In this document: positions 1 through 7,102 of the stretch, piece after piece
Layout: each line of letters starts with the position of its first letter
How positions within the stretch are numbered: position 1 is the first letter of the stretch
NCBI GenBank assembly: GCA_003229235.1
Contig: QIIH01000444.1
Span: 1 to 12,471 of the forward strand
Direction of reading: 5' to 3'
DNA: 12,471 nucleotides
DNA from: Flavobacteriales bacterium
GTDB taxonomy: Bacteria; Bacteroidota; Bacteroidia; Flavobacteriales; Flavobacteriaceae
Translations under genes and position numbers: made by a program
The notes under the pieces: generated by a model
The model's input: the letters and a program-made list of their open reading frames with translations, nothing else
What the model was told of the DNA's origin: nothing
The model's database searches: none

Positions 1-499
1 AATCTGAGTTAAAAATGCACTCTTTGCTATTAATAGATTGTTCGTTTATAATGCTTTTAAATGTATGGGTGATTACGGGCAATGAATACGGGTTAAAGTA
101 ATTGTTGCTGTAAAAACTGCTCATGGCAACAAAAAAACGATGCTTAGCGATTCCTCCAAAAAGACCATAGGCAGCTCTGCCAGGCACCTCAAAGCCAGTA
201 AAAAATTGTAGCGTTAAAAGCGAGTCTAACGGTTGTACAACCAGCATATCTGTGTCTAAATACATTCCACCGTATTCTGCCAATGCCTGAGCTCGTATAC
301 AATCGGCAACAAAAGCGAATTGCTTTTTTGCATAAGCTTGCTTATAAAAACGGTTTTGAAATTTAGCCGAATTATCTTCGGTCCACTCGATAAACTCATA
401 ATCTGGACAAAACTCTTTCCAGCTATCCATACAGCGCAATGCAATTTGGTTTTTTGCCTTTGGACCAAACCAACAGTGATGGATAATTTTTGGAATCAT
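1..499 (-). CDS. GT32-type glycosyltransferase with DXD motif, 3' end beyond window
   Basis: Only the first 166 codons are visible; the reading frame is open to the left edge, so the C-terminus is missing. Reading from ATG at 499, the protein begins MIPKIIHHCWFG, the classic opening of the 'capsular polysaccharide synthesis' / GT32 sugar transferases that contain a DXD motif. Residues 62-84 carry the family core: AD at 65-66, R69, then YGGMYLDTD, with the metal- and nucleotide-sugar-binding DTD at 82-84. The family transfers a sugar from a nucleotide sugar to a growing glycan in the cytoplasm; the actual sugar cannot be read from sequence. The start lies 7 bases after the stop of the upstream GT2 gene, so the two are probably co-transcribed. 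There is no signal peptide. The family call is firm and the substrate unknown. Confidence 0.9.
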   Translation of the reverse strand, partial: MIPKIIHHCWFGPKAKNQIALRCMDSWKEFCPDYEFIEWTEDNSAKFQNRFYKQAYAKKQFAFVADCIRAQALAEYGGMYLDTDMLVVQPLDSLLTLQFFTGFEVPGRAAYGLFGGIAKHRFFVAMSSFYSNNYFNPYSLPVITHTFKSIINEQSINSKECIFNSD

Positions 500-506
500 A
501 CGTCGC

Positions 507-1331
507 TTATATGTCTTTTAGTTTTTTGCCTTTGGTAAGGAAAAGCAACATTCTGAGCCAAGCCGAATTCAACTTCTGTAAAAACTTAGATCCTTCGAGC
601 TCTTTTAATAATTTAAACCGATTGCTTTGCAACAATTCGTGATTTGTTTTACTCTCAAGTAAAAACTTATAAGGCCCTTCTAAAATGCTTTTTCGTTCTG
701 CTCTTCTAATAAATGTTCCATTCGCTGTTGCACTTATACCATCCAAATAGTACTGTGTGATTGTCTGGTGTATTGCTAGATACGAAGCTTCTGCCCGCAA
801 TAGCACATCTAAAAAGAACTTCCAATCGGCTGCAATTTTAAGGCTCTCGTCGTATAACCCTATTGATTCAAAAAGGGCTCTTTTAATAAAAACAGCTTGA
901 TGTGCTAAGGTATCTTGAAGCATATAACCAAGTGAAATTGAGTCGGGATGCTGTTTTATATAATCCTTGCCTTGACCAGTAACCGCGATGTCAAAACATA
1001 CCAAATCTTGATTATTTAATTGTTTAACGGCCAAAGTAAGACTTTGATTGTCATAAAAATGATCACCACTGTTCAAGAAAATTATATAATCGCCAGTTGC
1101 AAGCTTTATCCCCTTATTCATGGCATTATACACCCCAATATCTGGCTCAATTAGTACTTTAGTAATTAGGTTCCCAGCGCTTTTTATAACGTCTATACTA
1201 CCATCTGTAGAATTGCCATCAATAACAACAAATTCGAACTCTTGGTATGCTTGATTCGCTATGCTATCGAAGGTTCTACGCAGACCAGAGCAGTTATTGA
1301 GATTAACTGTAATTATCGAAATTTTAGGCAT
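507..1331 (-). CDS. GT2 family glycosyltransferase (WcaE/PGL-like)
   Basis: 274 residues, normal length for small cytoplasmic GT2 enzymes of O-antigen and capsule clusters. The GT-A fold shows at residues 1-95: PKISIITVNLNN at the N-terminus, DGNSTDGS (38-45) for nucleotide binding, GVYNAMNKGI (66-75), and the DXD-equivalent NSGD at 87-90. AHQAVF (143-148) and AADW (167-170) fit the acceptor side and catalytic region of this subfamily. It probably adds one hexose or hexosamine to the lipid-linked glycan; donor and linkage are not readable. The ATG at 1331 is right because the conserved domain starts at residue 2. It is the first minus-strand gene after the inverted sulfotransferase gene, so it probably has its own promoter in the 127-base intergenic region and drives the GT32 gene behind it. 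Confidence 0.93.
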   Translation of the reverse strand: MPKISIITVNLNNCSGLRRTFDSIANQAYQEFEFVVIDGNSTDGSIDVIKSAGNLITKVLIEPDIGVYNAMNKGIKLATGDYIIFLNSGDHFYDNQSLTLAVKQLNNQDLVCFDIAVTGQGKDYIKQHPDSISLGYMLQDTLAHQAVFIKRALFESIGLYDESLKIAADWKFFLDVLLRAEASYLAIHQTITQYYLDGISATANGTFIRRAERKSILEGPYKFLLESKTNHELLQSNRFKLLKELEGSKFLQKLNSAWLRMLLFLTKGKKLKDI

Positions 1332-1399
1332 TAAATTCCGTGGGTTTTAATTTTAGAATTATATTGCAATAACGACTAAAACGGTCGTGAGCGTCTTTG

Positions 1400-1430
1400 T
1401 AAATATAGCCTATTATGCCCAATTTTAAAG
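1400..1430 (-). promoter_or_regulatory. Weak candidate Bacteroidota promoter for the 1331-499 gene pair
   Basis: On the minus strand, TATATTTA (plus positions 1400-1407) matches seven of eight positions of the Bacteroidota -7 consensus TAnnTTTG. A CTTT (1427-1430) lies 19 bases upstream, where TTTG is expected, and is a poor match. Transcription would start near 1393, leaving a leader of about 60 bases before the ATG at 1331. The position is plausible because this is the only sizeable gap ahead of that gene, but such AT-rich matches are easily found by chance. I see no convincing promoter for the plus-strand gene at 1459 in the same gap. Confidence 0.25.
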
Positions 1431-1458
1431 TGCTTTTAAAAGGTGAATACCCGAATTA

Positions 1459-2130
1459 ATGATCTCTAAGGAAAAACAATTTATTTTTATTCACAATTTC
1501 AAAACGGGTGGTACTAGCATCGAAAAAAAACTCGGGCATTTTGAAAACTTAGAAGTAGATGTACAGGATCACAGAACCTTACGCGATATTCAAACACTTA
1601 CAGAAAGGTCAAAATTTTTAAAGCTCACGCTGTATGCATTAAAAAAAGGCAAACTTCAGGCGGTTTCAAAGCATTTAAAGGCAGCCTTTAAGCCAGAACT
1701 AACAGCATCTCAATTTAATCAATATTACAAGTTCACCTTTGTGCGAAATTCGTGGGCACGTCTTTATTCTTGGTATTATAATATCTTAAAGGATGACAGA
1801 CTGCGCGACGTTTTTGGGATAGAATCGAAAGACTATTCATTTGAAGATTTTATTTCAAACAATTTTGATCATACAAAGTTCTCTCAGCTAAATTATATTA
1901 AAGATAAGAGCGGAATGGTAAATATGGACTTTATTGGGAGGTTCGAAAATTTGCAAGAGGATTTTACTAAAGTTTGCAATCACTTAAATATTGAAGATTC
2001 CCAATTACCTAAACTTTTGCATACCAAATACGACTCGTACACGATTCATTATACCCTTAAAACTAGGGAATTGGTGTACAATCTTTATAAAGAAGAAATC
2101 GATTATTTTGGTTTTAAATTTGGGGAATAA
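1459..2130 (+). CDS. Sulfotransferase family protein (Sulfotransfer_2-like), inverted
   Basis: 223 residues; the only substantial gene on the plus strand. Two PAPS-binding signatures are clear. The 5'-phosphosulfate loop is HNFKTGGTSIE at residues 12-22 (K15, T19, S20), near the N-terminus as expected. The 3'-phosphate-binding motif is FVRNSWARLYSWYYN at 94-108, with R96 and S104 in the usual spacing. DHRTLRDI (37-44) resembles the conserved GHxT segment that holds the catalytic-base histidine in the heparan 2-O-sulfotransferase group; H38 is the candidate base (inference from the family). It should move sulfate from PAPS to a sugar hydroxyl, presumably on this cluster's glycan. It is divergent from the GT2 gene at 1331 and converges on the GT2 gene ending at 2137 with only 6 bases between stops. 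No signal peptide, so cytoplasmic. Confidence 0.85.
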   Translation: MISKEKQFIFIHNFKTGGTSIEKKLGHFENLEVDVQDHRTLRDIQTLTERSKFLKLTLYALKKGKLQAVSKHLKAAFKPELTASQFNQYYKFTFVRNSWARLYSWYYNILKDDRLRDVFGIESKDYSFEDFISNNFDHTKFSQLNYIKDKSGMVNMDFIGRFENLQEDFTKVCNHLNIEDSQLPKLLHTKYDSYTIHYTLKTRELVYNLYKEEIDYFGFKFGE

Positions 2131-2136
2131 ATTTAA

Positions 2137-3012
2137 TTAGTCAATTGAATTAGGGCGGCCAAAGACACCTTTCTGAATTTTATAATAGCACTCTTTTATT
2201 GCTTTAATTTTAGGCAAGAACATAATCTTGCGCAAAAATTTTAACCAGAATATCGTCATTTTAGCCTTTAATGGTAGTTGTTTTTGATTTTGGAGAACTG
2301 CTTGATTGGCTTGAGCTATATAGCTGGTCGTATCTTCTGATTTTTGCCCATCACGCCTTCTAAAGGCCGACAACTCCTGTCTGGTAAAATAAAGCTTTGC
2401 AAATCTAAAAAAACGCATCCAAAGGTCAAAATCACCAGCCAGACTATAGTCTAAGTTTAAAGCTCCACCTGCCTCTTCCCAAAGGGATCTTCTCCAAAAG
2501 GTAGATTCCTGCTGAATAAACGAAAAATTCCTTGCATGATTGTGCAGATAAAAAAAGTAGGGATTATAAATCTGTGCATCCTGTCCCTGCCAAATAACCT
2601 CATCTTTCTCATTAATTAGTGTAGGATAGCCCATTAACCATTCAACTTTTGGATGGGCATTAAAGAGTTTGGCTACCTTAAACAGAGAACGATCGCTATG
2701 TGTATCGTCAGAATTTATCCAGCACATGATATCTCCAGAACTACGAGCAAATCCCTTGTTAATGGCATCGTACATTCCTCGATCCTTTTCGGACACCCAA
2801 TAATTTAACTGAGTTTCGTATTTTTTAATAATTTCAACAGAAATATCTGTACTCCCACCATCTATAATAATATATTCTAAATTAGGATAGCCTTGATTGA
2901 GAATAGAGCAAATAGTTCGCTCAATAAATTCACCTTGGTTAAAATTAGGTGTTACTACCGTTATTTTTGGATAGTTAGCTATGCTATTTTTTTGAGTTGT
3001 GTCCAAATGCAA
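2137..3012 (-). CDS. GT2 family glycosyltransferase with apparent TTG start
   Basis: 291 residues. The GT-A domain starts at about residue 15 with PKITVVTPNFNQ. Motifs: DGGSTD (51-56), DRGMYDAINKG (77-87) and the DXD-equivalent NSDD (100-103). FIQQESTFWRR (165-175) and LAGDFDLWMRF (191-201), followed by AFRRRDGQKS, mark the subfamily common in Bacteroidota and cyanobacterial O-antigen loci. Donor and linkage are unknown. No ATG lies in frame between the upstream stop (3031-3033) and M80, far inside the catalytic domain, so a TTG at 3012 or 3006 is the likely start. Thirteen bases separate 3012 from the GT4 stop, so it is probably the last gene of the long minus-strand operon, ending against the convergent sulfotransferase gene. 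Confidence 0.92.
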   Translation of the reverse strand: MHLDTTQKNSIANYPKITVVTPNFNQGEFIERTICSILNQGYPNLEYIIIDGGSTDISVEIIKKYETQLNYWVSEKDRGMYDAINKGFARSSGDIMCWINSDDTHSDRSLFKVAKLFNAHPKVEWLMGYPTLINEKDEVIWQGQDAQIYNPYFFYLHNHARNFSFIQQESTFWRRSLWEEAGGALNLDYSLAGDFDLWMRFFRFAKLYFTRQELSAFRRRDGQKSEDTTSYIAQANQAVLQNQKQLPLKAKMTIFWLKFLRKIMFLPKIKAIKECYYKIQKGVFGRPNSID

Positions 3013-3028
3013 ATTATTTGCTTTTCTA
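3007..3028 (-). other. Translation start region with TTG start codon
   Basis: The stop of the GT4 gene (TAG, 3028-3026) is followed by a short A-rich spacer containing AAAAG, and then TTG at 3012-3010 in frame with the GT2 protein. A second TTG in the same frame sits two codons later (3006-3004). No ATG or GTG is available before the conserved GT2 core, so this gene must use a rare start. There is no clear Shine-Dalgarno sequence, which is usual in Bacteroidota. Confidence 0.5.
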
Positions 3029-4303
3029 GTTTAGAATTTTTGAAAATAATTCTTTATAACGCTTTGCCTGTACAGAAAGCACATACTTTTTAACAGCATT
3101 ATTTCGTATAGTATTAGGGTCAAAGACCAATGGATTTTCAAGGAATCTATCTATCGTAGATCGCAGCGCATCTACGCTTAATTTACTACATAAATAACCA
3201 TTCTCTCCCGGCTGAATCATATCAACAATTCCCCCTGTTGGGAATCCTATAACAGGGGTTCCACACATAAGAGATTCTAGAACCGTATTAGGTAGATTGT
3301 CCATTAATGAGGGTATGATAAAGGCATCGGCGGCGGCATAGGCCTTGCTCATTGTTATTGGATCTTCAATCCTTCCTAATTGAAATACTGGATTGGTACT
3401 CGACATAGCGCTACCATGTAATCCAACCGAACACAATAACACGCGAGGGTCGTCTAAACCCGCCAAAGCTCGCTCTAGGTAAACAAAACCTTTTCGTTGA
3501 TTGTCTATCGATTCTGCAACGAATAACAAGACAATTTTATCTGCTGGTATATTTAATTCTTTTCTAACCTCATCTTTAGAATATGGCATAAAAGTGTTAC
3601 TATCCAAACCATAGGCAATGTGTTGAATCCTTCGATTTTTAAAAACCTTGCTCTGTTTTGCTTCTCCAGTTAGCCATAGTGAAGGTGCTACAACAGTAAG
3701 GTTCTTAACCTGTGCTATTGCTTTTTCTTTTAACGAATAAATAGTCTGCATGGTTTGAACCTCTAAGGCCGTTAATTCACGTTTTATAGGAATCCCACTA
3801 TCGCTAATACCTGAATATTCTTCATTAAAATGATCGCCTCCAGAAAAAGGATTCATATCATGTAGCGTCCACACAATTGGCTTAGTGTTCTTTCCAAAAA
3901 AATCAGAATAATTAATAAAACCCGCTACCCAATGTAAATTGACAATGTCTGCCTCTTGATAATAAAATGAATTAGTAATATCGTATGAACTTTCTGGAAA
4001 ACTAAACATTTCTAGACCTTTTGAGCGCTGCTGCAAATATTCTCTTCTTTTGGTCTCAACTTTGTCTTGTATATTGTCATTGCGATTAATTCCAAGGGTA
4101 TTACATAGTTTAGCAATAGCCCTTTGCCAACGCGTTTTTCGCACATATGGTGTTTTATAAACAAACGTTTGAGGGATTTCTCGATATTGTTCTAACACCA
4201 AAAGTTTAGAATCAACTCCTTGTTGCAACAAGCCTAAATGCAATCGCACACAGGAATTTGCAGCACCGCCACTATCGGTTGTATTTACAATGAGTATTTT
4301 CAT
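3026..4303 (-). CDS. GT4 family glycosyltransferase (WcaC-like)
   Basis: 425 residues, a full-length GT-B enzyme. The N-terminal acceptor domain opens MKILIVNTTDSGGAANSCVR, with the GGA loop at 12-14, and has VNLHWVAGFI (121-130) and WTLHDMNPFSGG (145-156), typical of the WcaC-like group from colanic acid-type clusters. The C-terminal nucleotide-sugar domain starts near residue 255 (LLFVAESIDNQRKG) and carries PSLMDNLPNTVLESLMCGTP at 331-350, the variant E-x7-E motif with D335 in the first acidic position and E343 in the second. It should be a retaining transferase; donor unknown. Where relatives often have a cysteine cluster after the HDM motif, this protein has GGDHFNEEYSG and no cysteine. 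It sits 35 bases after the upstream GT2 stop, the largest gap in the operon, with GGAG about 18 bases before the ATG. Confidence 0.92.
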   Translation of the reverse strand: MKILIVNTTDSGGAANSCVRLHLGLLQQGVDSKLLVLEQYREIPQTFVYKTPYVRKTRWQRAIAKLCNTLGINRNDNIQDKVETKRREYLQQRSKGLEMFSFPESSYDITNSFYYQEADIVNLHWVAGFINYSDFFGKNTKPIVWTLHDMNPFSGGDHFNEEYSGISDSGIPIKRELTALEVQTMQTIYSLKEKAIAQVKNLTVVAPSLWLTGEAKQSKVFKNRRIQHIAYGLDSNTFMPYSKDEVRKELNIPADKIVLLFVAESIDNQRKGFVYLERALAGLDDPRVLLCSVGLHGSAMSSTNPVFQLGRIEDPITMSKAYAAADAFIIPSLMDNLPNTVLESLMCGTPVIGFPTGGIVDMIQPGENGYLCSKLSVDALRSTIDRFLENPLVFDPNTIRNNAVKKYVLSVQAKRYKELFSKILN

Positions 4304-4338
4304 TTAATTAGCGTTATCACTCCATTACTAATTTTTAA

Positions 4339-5247
4339 TTATCCAAACAAGCTTTCGAGTCGCTTCCAACTCGAGAGCAATTTTTGATAAGGTCTGGCAA
4401 GATCATTATATATTTTACCCGCTCCATGATCTTGTTCAAAACGATTTAAAGCCTCTGGTATCCAATAAAAACGTTTTCTGAATCGCAAACGATCCAAGCT
4501 GGTACTCTCCATATAAATCAGCTCAAAAAACTCAGTAAACATAGCGATATCCTTGGTCTCATCTTTTACAGCCCTTGACGAATCTTGATGAAATCTAAAA
4601 AAATTTAACCGCTTTGCGGAATAAGCAATGTCACCATGTTTTAACAACTGCAACCAAAAATACCAATCTCCACAATAATTATAATCTGTTTTAAAAAACT
4701 CTGATCTTACTGCAGCTTTTCTGAACAGTACCGCGCTTGCATTTGGAATAGTGTTTTTAAAACGTAAATACCTCTTGATTTCATTAGCTCCTGAGTTTCT
4801 ATAATCACTGTACCAACGCTTCCTGTTCAAAGGGTCGGGATTTTCATTTAGGCCTAACAAATTTCCTTCTTGATCTACATTGGTAGATCCTACATATGCC
4901 AATACTGTTTTATCAGTAATCAAAGCTACAAGCGTTTCTAAAAAGCTTGATTCGCAATAATCGTCACTTTCTGCAATCCAAATAAACTTGCCTTTTGCTA
5001 AATCAATTCCACGCTGCCATTGAGCAAAAGGGCTTCCTGAATTTTCTGTATTAATAACCGAATGCAAAACTTTTGGGTTCGCAGCATATTGTGCAATCAA
5101 AGAGGCGCTCTGATCGGTCGAAGCATCATCTAATAGTATTATCTCGAAGTTTTGGTAAGTTTGATTCACTATACTCTCCCAACGTTGTTGTAAATAGTTG
5201 TTGTGATTGTAATTGGGTAATATGACAGAAACAAGAAGATCGCTCAT
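4339..5247 (-). CDS. GT2 family glycosyltransferase
   Basis: 302 residues. The N-terminal GT-A domain shows VSVILPNYNHNNYL (6-19), the nucleotide-binding LLDDASTDQS (38-47), SGSPFAQWQRGI (70-81), and the metal-binding ESDD (93-96). The later GDWYFWLQLL (193-202) and FFRFHQDSSR (216-225) fit the acceptor side of the rhamnosyl-/glucosyl-type GT2 proteins of O-antigen clusters. An inverting cytoplasmic enzyme is expected; the donor sugar is not predictable. The first conserved strand begins at residue 5, so the ATG at 5247 is well placed. It starts 3 bases after the WbsX-family stop, implying co-transcription and probably coupled translation. No membrane segment is seen, so it probably acts peripherally at the inner membrane on the lipid-linked glycan. 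Confidence 0.93.
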   Translation of the reverse strand: MSDLLVSVILPNYNHNNYLQQRWESIVNQTYQNFEIILLDDASTDQSASLIAQYAANPKVLHSVINTENSGSPFAQWQRGIDLAKGKFIWIAESDDYCESSFLETLVALITDKTVLAYVGSTNVDQEGNLLGLNENPDPLNRKRWYSDYRNSGANEIKRYLRFKNTIPNASAVLFRKAAVRSEFFKTDYNYCGDWYFWLQLLKHGDIAYSAKRLNFFRFHQDSSRAVKDETKDIAMFTEFFELIYMESTSLDRLRFRKRFYWIPEALNRFEQDHGAGKIYNDLARPYQKLLSSWKRLESLFG

Positions 5248-5250
5248 GCC

Positions 5251-6324
5251 CTATAGATAAGAATTTAAAGCTGCTTTTGTGGCTTCTAGATATTGCCGCC
5301 CATACTTTTTACACGGCTCAAGATAATTACCTTCTGCCCATTCGTTCATGGCATTGATAAATATAAAATTCTCTTGATCCGAAAAAGGCTCAAACTTGGT
5401 AACGGTAGTTTTTAACCAATCTTGATATACTGTTGGACTAGCACCCATGGCTACAAAACCATTGATCCCTTTTCTGGCAGAATTATCCCAAGACGGAGTG
5501 ACACATCGAAAAAGTTTTTCGTTGGATATGTCTCTATTTATACATTCCTGAACCCCTTTATTAAAATCACGATAGTTTACGGGAGCTTGCTTTTTGACAA
5601 AGAGTCCTTTTTTAGGTTCCTTCTTTTTTAAAGGATGTTTTATGACCACATGAGGTGAGAATTCTACCGAGGCGTCAAAATTAATTGCCTTAGCATCAAC
5701 TTTTTTATTAAAACTCTCGGTAACACAGAGATACAAATCTTTAAAGCCAAACTCCTCTTGCGCTATACGACGCCATGTACGTGCCGTTTGAGCTATATCA
5801 GGAAACAAGTCTTGCCTATACACCATAAATACAGGGCAACCGTTCACCTTTATATAACGCTCGTCAGAAAACACATACTCGCATAACCATCGCATATGAT
5901 CCATATCATCCTGCTCGCAATAGTTTTGTTCAATTAAAATCTCCTGATCTAGCCCATCCCAGCGTCTGGTCCAATTTTCATTGGCCCAGCAGAGCATAAA
6001 AGGCATCTTTGGTTCTTTTAATTGTAAGATTTGATCTAATGGTTGATTCAAAAGTCGCTTGCCATTAAACCAATAGTGATAATAGCAAAAACCATGAATT
6101 CCGTGTTCTTGGGCAATTTGTGCTTGTGCTTGTCTAGTCTCGGGCAAACGCAAATCGTAATACCCTAAATCTGTCGGTAATTTGGGTTGGTAATGCCCCT
6201 CAAACAATGGTTTAGCTTTGCCAACATTGGTCCATTCTGTGAAGCCCTTCCCCCACCATAAATCATTTTCCAGAATGGGGTGAAATTGCGGCAATACGAA
6301 GGCAATGGCTCTAACTTTTTTCAT
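5251..6324 (-). CDS. WbsX-family polysaccharide biosynthesis protein (GH99-like fold)
   Basis: 357 residues, full length for the Glyco_tran_WbsX family. Hallmarks in order: AIAFVLPQFHP (6-16), WWGKGFTEWTNV (23-34), QPKLPTDLGYYDL (46-58), HGFCYYHYWFNGKRLL (77-92), MLCWANENWTRRWDG (110-124) and, near the end, NAMNEWAEGNYLEP (324-337). These belong to a group related to GH99 (endo-alpha-mannosidase-like) barrels that is found almost only in O-antigen and capsule clusters. The role is usually given as a glycosyltransferase, but no well-established reaction is known to me; hydrolase, transglycosidase or transferase activity all remain possible. The acidic residues of the ANENW and NEWAE motifs are the best catalytic candidates. 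Its ATG lies inside the methyltransferase gene (14-base overlap), so the two are translationally linked. No signal peptide is seen, so cytoplasmic. Confidence 0.93.
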   Translation of the reverse strand: MKKVRAIAFVLPQFHPILENDLWWGKGFTEWTNVGKAKPLFEGHYQPKLPTDLGYYDLRLPETRQAQAQIAQEHGIHGFCYYHYWFNGKRLLNQPLDQILQLKEPKMPFMLCWANENWTRRWDGLDQEILIEQNYCEQDDMDHMRWLCEYVFSDERYIKVNGCPVFMVYRQDLFPDIAQTARTWRRIAQEEFGFKDLYLCVTESFNKKVDAKAINFDASVEFSPHVVIKHPLKKKEPKKGLFVKKQAPVNYRDFNKGVQECINRDISNEKLFRCVTPSWDNSARKGINGFVAMGASPTVYQDWLKTTVTKFEPFSDQENFIFINAMNEWAEGNYLEPCKKYGRQYLEATKAALNSYL

Positions 6325-7102
6325 GAAGGGGTTTTCTTTGAACGATAATTTCTATATACTCGGCTTGAATTCCTAACGACAAATCATTTATATACTCGAT
6401 ATTACATTCTGCACCAGTATGCTGGGTTATAAAATCTACTATATCAAAACCCCAATGCATCGTAACTGGTGACCCTTTCTCGTCTACCGGATTGCCATGC
6501 CATTCCGGTTCGAATAAAAACTCAGGCAATCCATCAAGACCCTTATTTGCCCATCTTTGTGTGGGTTTGTGCTTATTAATAATTGGAACAGAAAATATAT
6601 GCGCTCCACCCGGTTTTAGGGTTCTGTAAATCTCCTTAAATGCTTTGTCTGGTTCGTAAATATGCTCCATGACATCAGAGGTAATTACCAAGTCAAAAGA
6701 TTGGTCGTCAAAAGACTGATCTTCTAGATCGATGTGGGCAATACCATTAACAACATCCCCTTTTTTGTTTCCTAGAAAATATTGAGACTCCAGATAGTTT
6801 TTCCCTTCTTCCTTTAACTTTAAGCTATGACCACGCTCCCCTGGTGAAGACTCATGAATAGCTAGATCTCTCCATTGCGGATATGTGATTTCTATGGTAT
6901 GCATTAAGGCCCTTTCTCGCGGAATACTATTACAGCTATTACACAAAAAGTAATCGCGCAACCACGGGTTTTTAGCCACAAAACTCACCTTATTATCACA
7001 ACAAGGACAATATCCTTTTTGCTTAAAAAAGTAAGTGCCTACCCTGTTTTCGTACAGGTGAATTACTTTTTTTTTGAGATAATTTTTAATCGCTTTTATC
7101 AT
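6311..7102 (-). CDS. Class I SAM-dependent methyltransferase with cysteine-rich N-terminus
   Basis: 263 residues. After a basic N-terminal stretch there is a likely zinc-binding module: CPCC at 32-35 and CNSC at 54-57. The methyltransferase fold follows. The usual glycine-rich motif I is replaced by IHESSPGERG (82-91), a form I associate with a subgroup of polysaccharide-cluster methyltransferases. The acidic loop and motif IV region are normal: IDLEDQ (124-129), FDLVITSDVMEHI (136-148) and LKPGG (162-166), then FSVP at 170-173. It probably O- or N-methylates a sugar of this glycan, or a precursor; the acceptor is not readable. Its ATG overlaps the sulfotransferase-like stop by 4 bases (ATGA), and its own end overlaps the WbsX gene by 14 bases. 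The methyltransferase call is good and the substrate unknown. Confidence 0.87.
   Translation of the reverse strand: MIKAIKNYLKKKVIHLYENRVGTYFFKQKGYCPCCDNKVSFVAKNPWLRDYFLCNSCNSIPRERALMHTIEITYPQWRDLAIHESSPGERGHSLKLKEEGKNYLESQYFLGNKKGDVVNGIAHIDLEDQSFDDQSFDLVITSDVMEHIYEPDKAFKEIYRTLKPGGAHIFSVPIINKHKPTQRWANKGLDGLPEFLFEPEWHGNPVDEKGSPVTMHWGFDIVDFITQHTGAECNIEYINDLSLGIQAEYIEIIVQRKPLHEKS

Noticed and set aside
256..468. Minus-strand 70-codon open frame starting at 468
   Set aside because: It overlaps the GT32 frame (499 leftward) in a different phase; only the GT32 frame contains conserved motifs.
320..538. Plus-strand open frame opposite the GT32 and GT2 genes
   Set aside because: It is the antisense shadow of a frame with clear GT32 motifs and has no recognisable protein features.
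1372..1388. ACGAC / GTCGT inverted repeat in the divergent intergenic region, considered as an operator or invertible-element end
   Set aside because: The arms are only 5 bases with a 7-base spacer; no second copy was noticed at the far end of the inverted gene, so there is not enough to call a regulatory site.
2134..2152. Short inverted repeat (TAATT ... AATTA) between the convergent stops, considered as a bidirectional terminator
   Set aside because: The stem is only 5 A-T pairs with a 9-base loop and no GC-rich stem or clean U-tract; it overlaps coding sequence and is likely chance in AT-rich DNA.
2893..3093. Plus-strand open frame across the GT2/GT4 junction
   Set aside because: It is antisense to two well-supported genes and has no family features; its hydrophobic, aromatic-rich content is typical of AT-rich antisense reading.
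6692..6721. 15-base near-direct repeat encoding DQSFD twice in the methyltransferase
   Set aside because: The segment has the usual length between the acidic loop and the FDLV motif in this fold, so it does not look like an inserted duplication.
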